Assembly: GCA_003415625.1 (NCBI GenBank)
Contig: PYIU01000002.1
Coordinates: forward strand, 6,324,001-6,388,000
Source: Aquanectria penicillioides
Taxonomy: Eukaryota; Ascomycota; Sordariomycetes; Hypocreales; Nectriaceae
DNA length: 64,000 nt
Reading direction: 5' to 3'
Shown: in pieces, positions 11,814-20,985 of the stretch
Numbering within the stretch: the first letter of the stretch is position 1
Layout: the number at the start of each line of letters is the position of its first letter
Notes under the pieces: model-generated
The model's database searches: none
Told to the model about the DNA's origin: nothing
The model's input: the letters and a program-made list of their open reading frames with translations, nothing else
Made by a program: the position numbers and the translations under genes

Positions 11814-12126
11814 ATGCCTTCTGCTGCTGAGAAAGCAAGAGCCAAGCTAGACGCTGTGCTGAACCATCCGGATCGGCATGACTGTTCTGGTAAGCATCTA
11901 TGGGAGTAAAACCAGAAAGAATAACTTCCACGGGCGCGTGCGTCTAACTCATCGCCTAAAAGCTCGATCGAACCGCATTATGACGACGCGATATCCCTCA
12001 GGGGGGAGCGATATGACAAATTTTGTCACTCGTCGACCAAGCCAGAGCAGTCAAAGCTCCAATGGAAATAGTCCAGGTCGTTTCAGAACTATGATAAAAG
12101 ATATCTTGTCTCGTCCGGCTTACTAA
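11814..12126 (+). CDS. Small hypothetical protein, two exons (79 aa)
   Basis: Exon 1 (11814-11889, starting MPSAAEKARAKLDAVLNHPD) ends at the good donor GTAAGC, and exon 2 (11963-12126) follows a CTAAAAG acceptor. The 73-nt intron restores one frame across the junction, giving 79 residues. The first 20 residues look like a charged amphipathic helix. The second half is rich in Ser, Arg and Gln and ends RTMIKDILSRPAY. No signal peptide or membrane segment is seen. I do not recognise the family. The case for a real gene rests on the start context, the splice signals and the conserved frame, not on homology. It could be a stress or conidiation-type small protein, but that is a guess. Confidence 0.5.
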
Positions 12127-12555
12127 ATGAAGGAGTTCGAGCTGCCAGTCGTTGAAATTGATATGGTGTTTAGTAAATGATATGATGCGTTGGTATTCTC
12201 TCCTATGAGTGCTGTAGGTCGCATTATCCCCAGATATTTCCGTGGTTTACTTTGCCTAGGTACCGAAATTGATCGAATTTGAGCAAATTATCTGATCCAA
12301 TGCATTCGTAAAATCAACCCTAAGGCGAATTTCTTTAACACCTAGCTTTTTTTTTCTGAAAGGCCGGGCAAGATGTTCTGCTTCTTGGAACAAGGATAAA
12401 GGTGTGAATGATAAGACTAAGCTGCTTTTGGTCACGCGGGTTGTCACGTGCAGAGTCATCCACCAACGCACCTGAAAATTGCCATTTATCAACAGATTCA
12501 GGGAGGGAGTCATTGGAAAACAAATTATCCACAAATATCTCAAATCACATAGAAG
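12127..12555. other. Intergenic: Rieske gene promoter
   Basis: An AT-rich stretch with a T9 run near 12348. No coding feature is supported. Confidence 0.35.
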
Positions 12556-13188
12556 ATGAACCCCTTCAGGGTATTTTATCAAACGGGATCCGGGTGGTTT
12601 TCCGCCGGACCCGCTTCGTCGTTCCCCGACATAGGCTCGGATGAAGGCAATCTATCTCGATTTCGAATGTGCGACGCGGGACTTAAACCAGGATGCAAGG
12701 TGTTCTATGTCCCTAAGACAGATAGCACCCAAGCAGTAGAAATATCTCTTTCAGATTATTCCACTGATGGGCCAGATGGTGGAGGAAGTCTGACAGACCA
12801 GGTCCTCGTATATCAATATAGGGGCAAGTTTCATGCCGTTGATCATGTGAGTCGATGTGCCCATGTCACAAGCCGTATCTCAGTGAAGTTAACATCAATT
12901 TCGCAGCAATGTCCTCACTCATCTTTCCCTCTCTCCAAGGGTCTCCCATTCGACATTGAGGACTTCGGCATCGTTCTCAGTGCAGGGCTCACGTGTCCAA
13001 AACATGACTGGTCCTTCGATGTGTTTTCTGGACAGGGGGATCGTGGAAGTTATCGGTTGAAAATATGGGAGGTTCAATTACGTGACATTAAGGATGCAGC
13101 CCCTTCAGAAACTTCAAGCAATGTCGGTAGCGCATCGGAAAGCAAGGATCAAGAGGTTTGGGTTAGAAGAAAGCAAAGGATCGGTTGA
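12556..13188 (+). CDS. Single-domain Rieske [2Fe-2S] protein
   Basis: Two predicted exons (12556-12846 and 12907-13188) give about 190 residues. The frame also stays open through the 60-nt intron, which has canonical GTGAGT and GCAG ends. Removing it joins HAVDH to QCPHSSFPLSKG and makes the first cluster motif C-P-H. The second motif is TCPKHDWSFDVFSG, so the full CxH...CxxH ligand set is present, with the expected glycine- and proline-rich loops. No oxygenase catalytic domain or membrane anchor follows. It therefore resembles ferredoxin-type Rieske proteins that pass electrons to a partner, or fungal soluble Rieske proteins of unknown role. The C-terminus is a Ser/Glu-rich tail. The partner is unknown; the P450 or SDR nearby are only candidates. 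Confidence 0.85.
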   Translation: MNPFRVFYQTGSGWFSAGPASSFPDIGSDEGNLSRFRMCDAGLKPGCKVFYVPKTDSTQAVEISLSDYSTDGPDGGGSLTDQVLVYQYRGKFHAVDHVSRCAHVTSRISVKLTSISQQCPHSSFPLSKGLPFDIEDFGIVLSAGLTCPKHDWSFDVFSGQGDRGSYRLKIWEVQLRDIKDAAPSETSSNVGSASESKDQEVWVRRKQRIG

Positions 13189-13683
13189 CTTGAAAGCTGA
13201 AGGTGATCAGTCTTTGTTTCTTTCTTGCGCTTGGCCCCTCTTTCACAAATTATCAATTAACATCTCTATAGAAGACCCTAGATGTAATATTTACCTCCAA
13301 CTCCTATACAAAAAAGCAACCTATAGTCTAATACAGCTACCAAATTTATGCACCCGCCTCATATGCTTTTCATATCGCGGCTTAATCTTGCACCGTTTGC
13401 AAAAAAAAAAAAAAAAGTCATTTCATTTATATCTAGTATTAATTTTCAGTGAATCATGCTTCTAGGATTGTTCTTTGTTGAATTAATTAGTCCATCAGTC
13501 CCTACACCATGATTCCTGCAGAGTGAAACGCTCGGCCCCATGGCAACACGATTATGCCACCAACGTCAGATTCTCGTTGCTCGATCTTCATATATTTTAG
13601 TTTTCTATTAGTTCAATGACTTTTATTCCTATCGGGGTGATTCGTGGGGGTTCTCACCCCGTGGTCGATGCCGGTTACAGCAG
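13189..13683. other. Intergenic
   Basis: This stretch contains an A15-16 tract around 13401-13416 and no supported gene. Confidence 0.35.
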
Positions 13684-13701
13684 TCGGCTGTCGGTATTCG
13701 G
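13684..13701. promoter_or_regulatory. Triple TCGG direct repeat upstream of NmrA-like gene
   Basis: The sequence reads TCGGctgTCGGtatTCGG, three TCGG words at a 7-bp period, about 270 bp before the NmrA-like start. Each adjacent pair also fits the pattern TCG-N5-CGR known for AflR-type zinc-cluster regulators. The right-hand 11-mer (13691-13701) recurs exactly, inverted, at 16810-16820. Confidence 0.45.
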
Positions 13702-13872
13702 TAAACAAAAATGGTCCGCATCCGCTTGGATGTCGAATTCCTAAGCACCCAAGCGATCATGATGCATAGCCTCGACATCATCATGTAGGGGGTGTTTTAT
13801 GCATTTTTTTGCATAACATTGAACTTGGTGTTTGAAATCCAATCAATCCAAACTTCGTACGTGGCTTTGGAA

Positions 13873-13880
13873 TATAAATA
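13873..13880 (+). promoter_or_regulatory. Probable TATA box of the NmrA-like gene
   Basis: TATAAATA lies about 90 bp before the start codon, a normal distance for a fungal TATA element with a short leader. Confidence 0.5.
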
Positions 13881-13970
13881 CAGCAGAAGCCCACCATGTA
13901 GCCCATACAAAGCAAGAATTAACTATTTACTCATTCACATACTCAACAATCAATAACTCGAATATCGATC

Positions 13971-15035
13971 ATGGCTCAGAAACTCATCGTCGTCATTGGT
14001 GCTACCGGTGGCCAAGGTGGTGCTGTCATCAATTCGTTTCTCAACGATCCACTTTGGAGAGTCCGCGGCATCACTCGAAACCCAGAGAGCCAAAAAGCAA
14101 AAGATTTGTCTTCTAAGGGCGTTGAAATTGCCAAGGCTAATCTAGATGATGTCTCCAGCCTAGAGAAAGCATTCGAGGGTGCGAGCGTTGTCTTTGGCAT
14201 CACAGATTACTATGAGACCTTCTGGACCCATGGATGGGAAAAGGCCATGGAAGTAGAGTACATCTATGGGACAAACATAGCAAAAGCTGCCACCAAAATT
14301 CCCACTTTGGAGCATTACATCTGGAGCACCTTACCTCTCAGTAGCAAGATAACTGATGGCGAAGTTATCGTTCCGCACTTTGAGTCGAAGGCTCGTGTCG
14401 ACGAGTTCATCAAGGAGGACCAGAATCTATTCAAAAAGACCACGTTTTGTTTCTTTACCACCTTCTCTTACAACCTGATTCATTACAAGATCTTCAAGCC
14501 AATCTATCTGGTAAGTTGTACCTGTTCTTCCGGATCTCCGTCTTGGCTACGTCAAGCATTAACTTGTGACCCACAGCCGGGGGCCAAGAAATGGGTCCAG
14601 TTTTACCCTGCAAGCCCCAATGGATGGTATCCTTGTCTGGGAGATCATCGTGTCAATAGCGGCATCTTTGTTCGGGGTCTTGTCCGGAATATGCCACCAG
14701 GTGGGACATATGTCAGGTGTAGCGTGGAGGATCACACGCTCGAATCTTATCTTGCACTATGGGGTAGAGCTAGTGGTGTCTCCCCAGAGCCAAACTCCAC
14801 TCAAGTCGTCGAGTTGTCTGCCGAAACCTTCATCCGCTTGTTTGGGAAGATGGGAGAAGAACAGGCACTTCAATGGAAATTGTCTGAATTCATCCAGGTT
14901 CATGGTCCAAAGAATGGAATTGGGTTCGACTTCTTCAAGGATGCCAAAGACTTCTTGTCGCAAGAGGAGATTGCCTCTTTGATGAGTGTAGAAGATTCCT
15001 TCAAGGCAATTGATTGGAAGGCCCATGGGTTTTAA
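13971..15035 (+). CDS. NmrA-like NAD(P)-binding protein
   Basis: Exons 13971-14510 and 14577-15035 give 332 residues. The 66-nt intron (GTAAGT...CACAG) is also free of in-frame stops, so an uninterrupted frame is visible. The N-terminus has the NmrA glycine motif GATGGQGG and then GITRNPES, whose arginine suggests NADP(H). The body matches NmrA-type atypical SDRs (DDVSSLEKAFEGASVVFGITD, YIWSTLPLSS) and lacks the classical YxxxK catalytic pair. Such proteins act as redox-sensing regulators or as reductases of the isoflavone-reductase type. Which applies here cannot be told. It is convergent with the lactonase-like gene. Confidence 0.9.
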   Translation: MAQKLIVVIGATGGQGGAVINSFLNDPLWRVRGITRNPESQKAKDLSSKGVEIAKANLDDVSSLEKAFEGASVVFGITDYYETFWTHGWEKAMEVEYIYGTNIAKAATKIPTLEHYIWSTLPLSSKITDGEVIVPHFESKARVDEFIKEDQNLFKKTTFCFFTTFSYNLIHYKIFKPIYLVSCTCSSGSPSWLRQALTCDPQPGAKKWVQFYPASPNGWYPCLGDHRVNSGIFVRGLVRNMPPGGTYVRCSVEDHTLESYLALWGRASGVSPEPNSTQVVELSAETFIRLFGKMGEEQALQWKLSEFIQVHGPKNGIGFDFFKDAKDFLSQEEIASLMSVEDSFKAIDWKAHGF

Positions 15036-15245
15036 TAGCATAATTAGCTACTCGCTATCAGTCTTTACCGCAGGAACTCAATATCTCCACTCCTTATCCA
15101 ACGTATAACACCCATAACGTCTATTATTGAAAAATACATTCCACCGATTTACACCGCGCCCTGTCCTTGAGCTTCATTTCGGTATAGAACATGGAATTTG
15201 AATATCATTTTGGCCATTATGAAGTCTCAAATACAAGTCGAATGA

Positions 15246-16166
15246 TCATGAAGTCACAGTCGAAAGTGACTTTGGTTTGTAGGCCACACGATCCCTGAGA
15301 AGGCGCGGTGCATCAGGGTCATGACTTGGTAGCACTACCAAATCAGTCTGAGCGGCATATTCCTTGATAAGTTTCAGGCTTTGAAGAGCTTCCGCCGGAT
15401 CATCATTGATTCCATCCGGCTCTTCCTTGTCTAACAGGTCCAACCCGTAAGTTGCATCTCCAGCAAGCAGGTATGTTGTGCAAGTGTGATCTGCGTTATC
15501 ACCATGCACAACCAAGGACAGATGACCCGGGACATGGCCCGGAGTCGGAACAGCTACAACCTTTCCGTCGGGGGTTATCTTCCCCGCCTTTTTCCACGGA
15601 CCAACTCCATTGTCCGAAAATTCGATCATCCGCGGCGCGAAGTCTTTGGGCCAGTGTTCCGGGGTGCAACCTTGCATGGATGCGTGGAACGGATGCTTGC
15701 CGAATGCTTCCCAATGTGCGCGGCTGACGTATATCGGAACCTGAGGCGCCTGTTCGGCAAGATCCTTAAGCCCACCGGCGTGGTCCCCATGGAGGTGGCT
15801 GAGAACTATGGCCTGAATGTCTGTAGGCTCGATACCGCGTGCACGCAGCTGTTCTACGACGCCCTCCTCTCGGGTAATCGCCACGGTGCTGAACCACTTT
15901 GTGGGATTCCAAACAGAAGTGTATCCAGGATTGTTGCATAGTGGTGATTCCCCGGTGTCGAATAAAATGGGCCCGTCTGGGTGGAAAATCACGAATACTC
16001 CAATGGGGAGCGGTTCTGTCCATGTCCTGTCGGAGAGAGACCGTAGGCGACGCATGGCCACATTTCGATTGGCCATTGGCTGGCTCCTCATGGACATGCG
16101 GATCTTGACTGTGCCGGTAGAGATGAATTCCAGGCGAACAGCCTTGGATGCCGTGGTTTCCTCCAT
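15246..16166 (-). CDS. Metallo-beta-lactamase fold hydrolase, AHL-lactonase-like
   Basis: An intronless 306-residue protein. The zinc signature HLHGDH (HxHxDH) appears after AIVLS. It is followed by the downstream metal ligands in PTPGHVPGHLSLV and in LLAGDATYG, and by a late histidine in VLPSHDPD. The leading strand GVFVIFHPDGPILFDTG is typical of N-acyl-homoserine-lactonase-like members of the superfamily. The active site appears complete, with two zinc ions expected. The known reaction of the closest bacterial group is opening of lactone rings in quorum-sensing signals. In a fungus the substrate may equally be a fungal or plant lactone. No signal peptide is seen, so the protein is probably cytosolic. 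Confidence 0.9.
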   Translation of the reverse strand: MEETTASKAVRLEFISTGTVKIRMSMRSQPMANRNVAMRRLRSLSDRTWTEPLPIGVFVIFHPDGPILFDTGESPLCNNPGYTSVWNPTKWFSTVAITREEGVVEQLRARGIEPTDIQAIVLSHLHGDHAGGLKDLAEQAPQVPIYVSRAHWEAFGKHPFHASMQGCTPEHWPKDFAPRMIEFSDNGVGPWKKAGKITPDGKVVAVPTPGHVPGHLSLVVHGDNADHTCTTYLLAGDATYGLDLLDKEEPDGINDDPAEALQSLKLIKEYAAQTDLVVLPSHDPDAPRLLRDRVAYKPKSLSTVTS

Positions 16167-16788
16167 GTAGTCTGTATGTCAGGATGGCTTGGCTCGATGA
16201 TTCGGGTCGGCAAAGAGTGAAGGGTGTCAACTTTGGACGGTCAAAACTTGCATTAAAAGACGGCCTAATCGGTCTTTTTAACATCAGATCTGCCGTCGGC
16301 CAAGATAATACCCCGTCTCCGCGAGTCCGAGTGTGGGCCTAGGCCGCGAGGCTTAAGTATCACCCGATTGTTGTATGTGAAATTTTGGAATGGGGCCCAG
16401 CTCGGCAATGTCAAAACAGACTTCACCGACTCCGTTTCTTCTTCCTAGCTTCTCCAAAAACGCCACTGCCGAGTTCGCCTCACTAAAGACCTAAGGTTTA
16501 ACCGACAAAGTTGCGTGATTCGTTACTGTGAATTGCACTTCCAGATGTCTCAACTGACAGCCGAGATTGTTTAGAGGGTGGGGCTGAGGAAAGACACTGC
16601 TCTGGTTCAACCGAGATGGTGGTCCGGACAACTTTCATTGCTCCGACTCCGACAGACTTTTCCAGTATCACATCATCTATTCATGCTGGTTGAGCCATTA
16701 GATGCAAATCTTGTCAATCAGGAGCCTTAAATTTCATCCAAGGGCTTGGTTCAACGAACTGCAAATCCGGCGAAGGTGAGAAGGCAGC

Positions 16789-16820
16789 TCGGCACTCGGT
16801 ACAAGTCTGCCGAATACCGA
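16789..16820. promoter_or_regulatory. Inverted TCGG-N3-TCGG element upstream of lactonase-like gene
   Basis: TCGGcacTCGG (16789-16799) is followed 10 nt later by CCGAataCCGA (16810-16820). Together they form an inverted pair of TCGG-N3-TCGG units centred near 16804, about 620 bp before the lactonase-like start. The right half is the exact reverse complement of 13691-13701. Confidence 0.45.
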
Positions 16821-18466
16821 GACTCGCCCCATCCACCAGATCCCCCAGCAGTGGTGACACCCCTACAAAGAGATTATTGCATGGTCACAAATGTGGATTT
16901 CACTGACTCATCTGGCATTGTCGCCCTTCGGCCATGTCTTGGAAAAGTGCGTCTTCTAGTGCTCTGAAGGAGTTGGTTGATTATGGAGCCACCCGTGGTA
17001 TTACAAGCACCAATATCAGTCTTACATACATTATACAATACAGATCGCATCAATTATTCTAATGGAGCAAAGATAATCTTTACAATGTCGAAATGAAGGG
17101 ATTCACGAGGTTTCATGAGACGCTCTGCACAGCCAGCGGCACAGGTTGCTCATGGCGAGAAATATCAGTATTCTTTTAAGGGATACGACAACGTAAAACT
17201 TGGGCAAGCAGGAAGGTGAGCAAGGCTGTATCGGGAGAGACCGTGCTACATGCTATTTCCACATGCAATTAGTCGCGTTCCCAGTTATACATCTTCCGCC
17301 GCATGCTCTCGTTTTCGCTCCTCATTTTCCTATTTCCCAAAAGAGGAAATCTTTTTCAATCCACATGGCTGCGTGACCATGGACCGGTCGAGACTAGGAA
17401 CCCTGGCTGTCTCCGTTGCCCCAGGGGCGCCTCGGTTTTTTTTCCCCACGGAAAAGATAACACCTGACCACAACGAGGGAAACAAAGCCCGGTGGCGAAC
17501 ATCACCTGCAAGATATGATAGATTGAAGTTATCCCAATGGGGAAAAGACCCTTGAATCAGGTGAAATTATGTTGGCCCATATCTTTCTGTGGTGGTGACA
17601 GGAAGTCCGCCATCTTCAAACGTGTTATCTGTGTGGAAGCAATGATGCGGAGAAGGATAAGTCAAGGGAGTGGAAGATGGGGTTGGCATCATGGTCTTGT
17701 GGATATCTGGAATGTCTTCAATCGCCTCTTACGGTTTCTATGGCAAATTAAATCCAGGGCCCATCCCCTCGATGCAGGGTCCCCACGATTCAGTTATGTT
17801 CTGTGGACCAGTTCGCGCCGAACAAGGTGGAAACACCATGCTCAAGGGTTTCTAATCCTTCATGAGAGTTTTATTTGCCATGCATCGTGATATGACTTAT
17901 GGACAATGGTTCTAGGTCACAACGTGATAATGCATTGGGGATCTATTCATAGCTATCCCAGGTGTTGCTCCTGCAACTTCGGCATCGTCAAATTCAGAGA
18001 CCTAAATCCTACCACTATTAGATACCATGAGCAGATCCTGGGACCTTCGTACTAAATCTTTAACCTTGCAAGATCTCAACTAACCACTTTCGCTCCCCTG
18101 TTCATGGAATCTTAGATACTCCTCATGACCGTACGCGGCCTGCGATTGCCCCTAGCCGCAATGTTGGAATAGCTTAAGGATTCCTTGGGTTAGGGTTTTC
18201 CATCGATAAGTAGATGTCTATTCTGCCAAGCCACCCTGGCCAATACTTCGAAGGTACAAACCTATTCATGTAACTCGTAACTCACTAAAATCTCGGCCTC
18301 CGCTCAGCAAGTCCAAACATGACCGGATCAGCAAAAAGCCAACGCAGTGTCAGGAAACCCATTCAGCACACTGTTTCCATTAAGCGGCAAGTTATCTCCC
18401 ATGGCAAAAAATTTGAACCAGCCCCGCCGGTACGGGCGTTCCGAATTCTTTCTCAGTTGACAGTTT

Positions 18467-18812
18467 GCCGCGGGAAACCCTCCCATCTTCTTTACGACGC
18501 TGCCCCAGACCGAACCTTGCGCACTCACCACCAGACTCAAGCCGTCTTGTGGCTTTCGCCTCCAATACTATTCTTTGCCCAACCCCTCAGCTGAATGGAT
18601 TGGATGCATCCCGGACATGAACTGGATTCCCTTGGCTTACAGCCCTTCTCCACACCCCAGATAAGCTTGGCCTGATACAGCCGAAAGCGAGCCATGGCAT
18701 TCGACACTAACCGTGATTGTTCTTTGAGACACACTAGTTATCTATTCAATCGTAATTCTACATGCCCATGCCACCCGTTGGTGAACGACCAAAGGGTCGC
18801 CGCGGGAAACCC
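18467..18812. repeat. Pair of 14-bp direct repeats
   Basis: GCCGCGGGAAACCC occurs at 18467-18480 and again at 18799-18812, upstream of the permease relic. The CGG-containing word suggests a zinc-cluster factor site, but this is inference. Confidence 0.4.
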
Positions 18813-18952
18813 CAACTTTGCGAATCGCCGATACGCTAATCTCAAGGCAGATTTGTTTGTATAAAGCCGTAAACATCACCTCAGGATAGCCATGTTTTCA
18901 TCAATAGATCCTCCGTGCTATATCCTTGGTTCCTTCAATACAGTTTTCCGCA

Positions 18953-20337
18953 ATGGATGGCGTTGACATTAAACCCTCGATTCTCGAGTCACAGCCTCAC
19001 AAGGATGGCGAGGGCACGAGTACCGAGTATCATGACCTTGCCAGATAGTTTGTCATTTTTTCATCCCCACCTATGCTCGCGTGATCACGATTACTCGCCA
19101 TTGATTTTTCAGGCTCGAGTCTCGTCATGTCTAGTTCCTTGCCATCGGTGGCGCGATCGGGACAGGACTCTTCTTGGGAATTGGCCGAGCCTTGATGCAA
19201 GCTGGTCCTCTGAGTCTCCTGCTGGGATACACTTTCTCGGGCGTTGCCATCTACTGCATGGCGAGACTCGCCTCTATATCCTACGTAATACGCATTTTAC
19301 CCTCATACAAATATCTGGATCAATGCAAAGTCTTGGTGATATGACTACCTGGCATGACCCAGCTTTGGGATTCTCACTCGGCTAGAATGTAAGTGAAATA
19401 CACCATGAACTCAGATAAGACCGAAAATTGACCGGTTCCAGACATGGTACTACTGCGTTATTACGCTCTGTGCCGAAATTGCAGCTGTATCCGTCGTGAT
19501 CCAGTTCTGGCCGGGCGCCGAAGACATAAACGTGGCAGCGTGGATCTCCATCGCCATCGTCGTGGTGACTTGCATAAACCTCTTTGCTGTACCAGTCTAT
19601 GGCGAAGCCGAGTTCATCTTTGCCAGTATCAAAATCATCACCATTGTGGGTCTCATCCTCCTCTCCTTGATCATCGATCTCGGGGGTGCTCAATTATCAA
19701 TGCGGTTATCCTTAGTTCCGCGTTCTCATCGGCAAACGCCATGACATTCAATGGAAGCAGATACTTGTATGCCTTAGCGTTAAGTAATCAAGCTCCCAGA
19801 ATTTTTCTCAAGTGCAACAAAAGGTATGATTCAATTTACAAATTTCTGTCCTTGTGTTTAACATAAGCTGATTATCGCTTAGTGGGGTTCTTTATGGTGG
19901 TGTCCTGACTCCTGGGTGTGGCAGTCATCTCTCTCCTGCCCTGCAGCTCCAGCAGCAGCGTTGCCTTTACTTGGTTCCAGAACCTCGGGACTCTGTCATC
20001 ACTCTTCACCTGGGTCGGCATTAGTTTCATCCATATCAGATTCCACCGTGCACTCAAAGTTCAAGGAATTGACCGGAACACCCTCGTCTTCAACGCCCCG
20101 TTTCAGCCCCACCTTGCCTATTTCTCCATGGTTCTCTTCTCGTTGATCATCATCTTCAATGGATTTTATGCCTTCGCTCCTTGGGACACTAACTCTTTCA
20201 TCACGAGTTATATTACCATTCCCATAATGGTGGGTCTGTTTTTCTTCTGGAAGATTTATAAGAAGGCAAGTTGGATTTCTACCAAGGATACCGATGTGTT
20301 CCGGGACAAGGCTGCGATTGATGTCATTGTGAGATAG
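18953..20337 (+). pseudogene. Amino-acid permease (YAT/AAP family) pseudogene
   Basis: Fragments of a fungal amino-acid permease appear in order but broken. The N-terminus is MDGVDIKPSILES, followed by AIGGAIGTGLFLGIGRALMQ and GYTFSGVAIYCM, then MQSLGDMTTW-HDPALGFSLG, AEIAAVSVVIQFWPGAEDI, LILLSLIIDLGG, INAVILSSAFSSANAM and a C-terminal block with AFTWFQNLGTLSSLFTW. Lesions include an in-frame TAG at 19132-19134 (expected CAG), a TAG at 19383-19385 (expected TGG) and a damaged donor after the first exon. The section after MTTW is missing, as is about 100 residues of the middle between LIIDLGG and INAVIL. The C-terminus ends early at DVIVR. The gene cannot encode a full transporter. At least one TAG (TGG to TAG) fits C-to-T change in CpA context on the opposite strand. 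Confidence 0.85.
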
Positions 20338-20985
20338 GATAAATGAAGCCTACATATTTGACGGCTGCAGCCGTATCATGATCTCGTTGAGTCATTAGCC
20401 CAGTAGATCAAACAATTGCAGATATATCTTGGTGACGATTCAACTGCAAACACGCAAGAGTTCAGTTACTTCTCATCTATACTTTTTCTTCGGCCTTGCC
20501 ACCTGCGTTACTGCCACGGCGCTCCACGGCCACCGGACATTACCAATCGGAACTCCGCTCCGCCAATCCCCACAGTCGGCGCTCGCTGTTGAGATCGCCC
20601 TCCGCAAATCCGCATCGTGTCGCGCTTTCGATGCTACACGGAACATTCTGCATGGTAACGTAAGCGCAACAATTCTTATTTTCAGCCAAAATGCGATCCT
20701 CATTCTCGATATCCTCTCGAGTTAAGCGCGCTGACTGCTGACACGTGGGGCGGAGGATTACTGCTCCGTCTCTCATTGATGGAGGAATAATAGAAACCAA
20801 GCATTGTGCAGATTCTGAACCAGTCCAAGTATAAAATCCAACGGCATCCATCACATTCAGCTGTTAATAAGTTCATATCATCTAAACAATCCTGTACCTT
20901 CAGGAATTTGAACCCGATATAAGCCCAATTGCAGCACACGTATCATCAACACCTGCTTCCCATCAACATTCGGGAACGAGCAACC
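20338..20985. other. Intergenic: promoter of the SMP-30-like gene
   Basis: No coding feature is supported between the permease relic and the next start. Confidence 0.4.

Larger units (their letters stand above)
16167..18952. other. Long intergenic region (2.8 kb)
   Basis: No protein or RNA gene is recognised. The left part is the lactonase upstream region and holds the inverted TCGG element. The right part is the upstream region of the permease relic and holds a 14-bp direct repeat (18467-18480 and 18799-18812). Open frames here are short and match nothing known to me. Confidence 0.4.
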
